Assembly: GCA_032718475.1 (NCBI GenBank)
Contig: JAUCBJ010003519.1
Span: 1-22,367, forward strand
Reading direction: 5' to 3'
Source of the DNA: Nemertoderma westbladi
Lineage: Eukaryota; Xenacoelomorpha; Nemertodermatida; Nemertodermatidae
DNA length: 22,367 bases
Shown: positions 19,381 through 22,367 of the stretch, in pieces
Numbering within the stretch: position 1 is the stretch's first letter
How the letters are laid out: each line of letters begins with the position of its first letter
Notes under the pieces: generated by a model
Seen by the model: only the letters and a program-made list of their open reading frames with translations
Database searches by the model: none
Told to the model about the DNA's origin: nothing
Translations under genes and position numbers: made by a program

Positions 19381-19581
19381 CTATGCAATTAATGAATTAA
19401 AGTGAAACACACCGAAAATTTTCCAATTCCCTTGGGAAAAATAAATATAAACACCCCCAAAACTTTCCAAGCCCCATTTTGTAAACTCTTCCCCCAAACA
19501 ATGCCCTTTTAGAATCTGTAAATAGTTGTTAAGGGACAAAAATAATCGAAATGCATACCATAATAAATGTGCAACAACTTA

Positions 19582-19714
19582 CTTATTCCCCAGAAGTTAG
19601 TTATTTTCCCAGTTATTTAACCCTTGGGCAGGAACACCCTCGGGCTTCGCCCTCGGGTTGTTTCCTGCCCGCGGGTTAAATAACTGGGAAAATAACTAAC
19701 TTCTGGGGAATAAG
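19582..19714. mobile_element. fold-back (hairpin) element with perfect 42-bp arms
   Basis: The left arm 19582-19623 (CTTATTCCCCAGAAGTTAGT...) is the exact reverse complement of 19673-19714. Inside, GGGCAGGAA/TTCCTGCCC pairs again, and the tip ACCCTCGGGC TTC GCCCTCGGGT closes a third stem, so almost all 133 bp fold into one cruciform. No coding capacity and no clear target-site duplication. It resembles a snap-back MITE. Confidence 0.85.
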
Positions 19715-19769
19715 CATAGTTACATTGTCATACACTTGTTACATTGGTGATTGTATCTGTTCTCTCCTC

Positions 19770-19832
19770 ACGCGCCTTGAGCAAACTATAAGAAAAGGCG
19801 CTATATAAATGTAATTATTATTATTATTATTA
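19770..19832 (+). repeat. LINE/SINE 3' tail with (ATT)n
   Basis: CGCGCCTTGAGC, then AAAAGGCGCTATATAAAT, followed by ATT repeats. It matches the 3' end of the SINE at 4684-4937 over GCGCTATATAAAT. This is the common 'gcgcc-ttgagc ... ggcgctatataaat' retroposon tail; the rest of the insertion is not recognisable. Confidence 0.65.
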
Positions 19833-20207
19833 AATACATAAATAATATGTTCCAGAATATTGTGTATTTATTAAATATAATAAATGGCTGCCCTGCAGGC
19901 TTATCGCAAGCAAATACCTGCACTTTTTTGAACGCCCATATCATTCCCGGTATTTACCAACGACATTACTTAGTTATTTACAAATTTGGAATCCTTGCAA
20001 CAATAACTCCGGTGCGACTGGTGCAAATAATTACTTAATTATCATAATAATAAGCTGAGATTGAAGTGAAGGCTTGAAGAAACATTAATGTTGACTGATA
20101 ATTACTGATGTTTATTGTTAATCTTCGCATATTGCTACGGAAACTAGGTAAAATTATAATCGTATAATTTAAAAAAAATGTTCCATAAATGTTGTTTTTT
20201 CCTAAAA

Positions 20208-21067
20208 TGTGGCTGGCCACTAGAAAAGGGACCTTATGTCACCGGAGGTCGATTTTGAGTTATTAGACCTATGAGATGCAGAATTTTCCAGAGATTTTAA
20301 CAAATAAAAACGGTGTCTCAATATCTATTTCTAAAAAAAAGTTATAGCGATTTATGTGAAGGTGAATCGGGTAGCAAATAAAATTTTATATTGTTATTTT
20401 TTTTTTATTTGTTATAATAAGCGATTATTAAAAAAAATGGAAAATATTAATAATATCATAGCAATTCTTACTATATAGTTAGGCAGCTCAATGTTATTCG
20501 GGTTTTTATACAACTTTTAACACTTTGAAACTATTAATATTGTTCATAAACTATTTTAAAAAAATTTTTGCAAAATTTTCAAAAAAACATTTAACCAAAA
20601 AAAATTTTTTTTTAATTTAAAATCTTTTCAAAAAGATAAATTTATTTTACAAAATTTAAAATTATTTGTATTTTGAATTCTTTATTGGGATTACAAAATT
20701 TAATTAAGAACTAACGAAGATAAATTAAGAAAATGACAGCCATATTGCATTTAAAAAATAACTGTAGGCCTACAGTACCTACATATTACAGTAGTACAAT
20801 TACAATTTATTACAGTCCTATATTCAGACATGAAAACCCTAAGACAGTGATATATACAACACTGCAACATCTTATATTGCTTCCTGTAATTAGTTATTTC
20901 CTAGGTATATTGAATATCAGAACCAATTTGAATTTCCCTCATCGTTTTATACATTTCTAAATTGATAATCCAATTAAATTTGTTCAAAAATAGAGGGAAA
21001 CTTTAAACGCGATTATCTCAGAATCAGGTTTTGCGACATAAGGTCCCTTTTCTCGTGGCCAGCCACA
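20208..21067. mobile_element. 860-bp DNA element with about 32-bp terminal inverted repeats
   Basis: The left end GTGGCTGGCCACTAGAAAAG (continuing GGACCTTATGTC) equals the complemented right end with one mismatch in 32. The repeat itself starts with the palindrome GTGGCTGGCCAC. The interior is very AT-rich with long A and T runs and no transposase frame, so it is non-autonomous. Flanking bases do not give a convincing target duplication (at most AA). Confidence 0.7.
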
Positions 21068-21424
21068 AATTATACTGTTTTCTTAGAAATTGCTGTGATA
21101 CGGGATTCTAGAAAATATATGTTGCAGTATATTCATATAATTTTATGTATTATCCTATGGTACAGCAATATACCAAACTTGCTACGGTTTCTTTCTATAA
21201 ATGTACTGTAGCTATATATTTCACATTAAGCCAAATGACCATCTCAATAAGATTGACAGATTGGCACTTTAAATTCTACTCCAGTATTCGTAAGAATGAT
21301 AACTCTTATTACAATCTGACCACACCAAAAGCCATGCGAGCATCATTAAATTTGATAGAAACGGCATAAAAAAGTGAAGATCTTTTCGTTGTTTGCCATC
21401 TTATTAATTTTATTAAATTTTACT

Positions 21425-21466
21425 GGGGGGGGGGGGGGGGGGTGGGGGTGGGGTGGGGAGGGGGGT
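21425..21466. repeat. G-rich tract (18 G then GGGGGTGGGGT blocks)
   Basis: Eighteen G at 21425-21442, then five further G blocks of 4-6 separated by T or A. At least five adjacent G blocks could support G-quadruplexes. Confidence 0.9.
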
Positions 21467-21605
21467 AATAGTGTAACTAACCCGTGTCACCATAATTGAT
21501 CAATCATAACATAATAATCACCATAATCGCGGAAATGAAAAAAAAAACAAGGAGAGCTCCTTGTAACAAGTACGAAAAATAGAAAAGGTCTCACGACTCA
21601 TTTCC

Positions 21606-21790
21606 AGTATAGACCCCTCAGAACTATATTCCTTACAGGCAATGAGATAACTGGTACTCATTTAACGACCATTTAAGAAACAAAGCAAATATGCACGCGC
21701 CCTGTTTGGTTAGTCCCTTAGCATTTGTGCCAAAACGAAAACTATCCTGGCCCGCATGCAGGGTAGAACCCCACGTCCTCTGGTGCGATA
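21606..21790 (-). repeat. SINE-like copy related to 10130-10378
   Basis: Shares GGTACTCATTTAACGACC and a CCTGGCCCGC...AGAACCCC block (plus strand) with the 10.2-kb copy. On minus, GTGGGGTTCTACCC stands where the B box would be. It is diverged and lacks a clear A box. Confidence 0.45.
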
Positions 21791-21932
21791 TTAATTCTAG
21801 GAAATGGATTTAAATGCTATGCAAGGCTTGAAAAAATTGAATACGCGTCTTTGTATTAGAAAACGATCCTTAAAAATACAAAGTATGCTGTCATGTTGTT
21901 CGTTCAATATGCTCAAATGACCAATTAACACA

Positions 21933-22175
21933 ACAACATTGCAATGTTCTTGAGTTAATATACGGAGATAATAACCTTCAGCGAATAAAACTGTAATAAT
22001 CACTTCTGCCTTATCCTTCAGCAAATTAACCTAATATAATAACCTCGGCCTGCGGCCTCGGTAATTATACAGGTTAATTTGCTTCTGGAACGGCAATAGT
22101 GATTATTCAGTTTTATTCGCTTCAGGTTATTATCTCCGTATATACAGTATTAACTCAAGAACATTGCAATATTGT
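21933..22175. mobile_element. fold-back element, about 243 bp, with GC-rich tip
   Basis: The left half (from ACAACATTGCAATGTTCTTG) is matched in reverse complement by the right half (ending at 22175). Long identical blocks include CATTGCAATGTTCTTGAGTT, CGGAGATAATAACCT, GCGAATAAAACTG and GCAAATTAACCT. The tip is ACCTCGGCC TGC GGCCTCGGT, close in design to the tip of the 19.6-kb hairpin. The ORF on minus at 21797-22024 is a shadow of this repeat. Confidence 0.8.
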
Positions 22176-22367
22176 ATGTATATTATTTGTTGTCAAGTAA
22201 AAACAAAAAAAGTAAAGCAAAATTTGCAAAAAACTGTTAAGAAATGACGGAGGAGTAGTATTTTTCGTGCCAAAAAAAGCAATTATTGAGAAAATCGCCT
22301 TCAAAGATAGAAAACTTAACAAACTCTTATAAACTATCAGTTTGCACCTTCATGTACGATACTTATT

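Noticed and set aside
21797-22024. 75-codon minus-strand ORF
   Set aside because: Lies on one arm of the 22.05-kb fold-back element; no domain and no frame preserved in the other arm.

Overview
The window is from an animal (metazoan) nuclear genome. It is AT-rich, has spliced genes with GT-AG introns, and is crowded with SINE and LINE fragments, non-autonomous DNA transposons, minisatellites and long C/G homopolymers. No prokaryotic gene organisation is present. The repeat flora (tRNA-derived SINEs ending in a 'GCGCTATATAAAT' tail, LINE C-terminal fragments) and the very frequent palindrome TAGGCCTA suggest a marine invertebrate. An echinoderm-like deuterostome is my leading guess, but the species cannot be proved from sequence alone.

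Only one host protein gene can be supported: a Rab3-type small GTPase on the minus strand. It is reconstructed here from three coding exons (9100-8885, 5687-5523, 2410-2111) joined by two phase-0 introns of about 3.2 and 3.1 kb. The joined product is 226 residues and has every GTPase motif, the Rab3 effector region and a C-terminal Cys-Gly-Cys prenylation motif. The start codon follows an in-frame stop 18 bases upstream.

The gene is bracketed by two unrelated minisatellites. Upstream, beginning about 50 bp from the ATG, lies a roughly 780-bp array of a 21-bp unit. The array carries about 34 ATTGG pentamers, which are CCAAT boxes in the direction of Rab3 transcription, and each regular unit also contains TGTGGT. 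Downstream, a 382-bp array of about twenty 20-bp units begins inside the last codons of Rab3, so the terminal Cys codon and the stop codon belong to the first repeat unit.

The Rab3 introns hold a LINE C-terminal fragment, tRNA-derived SINEs, a candidate hAT-like element and several poly-C/poly-G tracts. Upstream of Rab3, 10-22 kb is repeat-rich and has no convincing host gene. It contains a 330-bp MITE with 28-bp terminal inverted repeats, a LINE C-terminus with 3' tandem repeats, a longer retroelement-derived C-terminal domain at 18.4-18.9 kb, two large fold-back hairpins with similar GC-rich tips (19.6 and 22.05 kb), and an 860-bp element with 32-bp inverted repeats.

The most interesting leads are the helically phased CCAAT array at the Rab3 promoter and the minisatellite that starts within the Rab3 stop region. 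Both are structural observations whose function is inferred.
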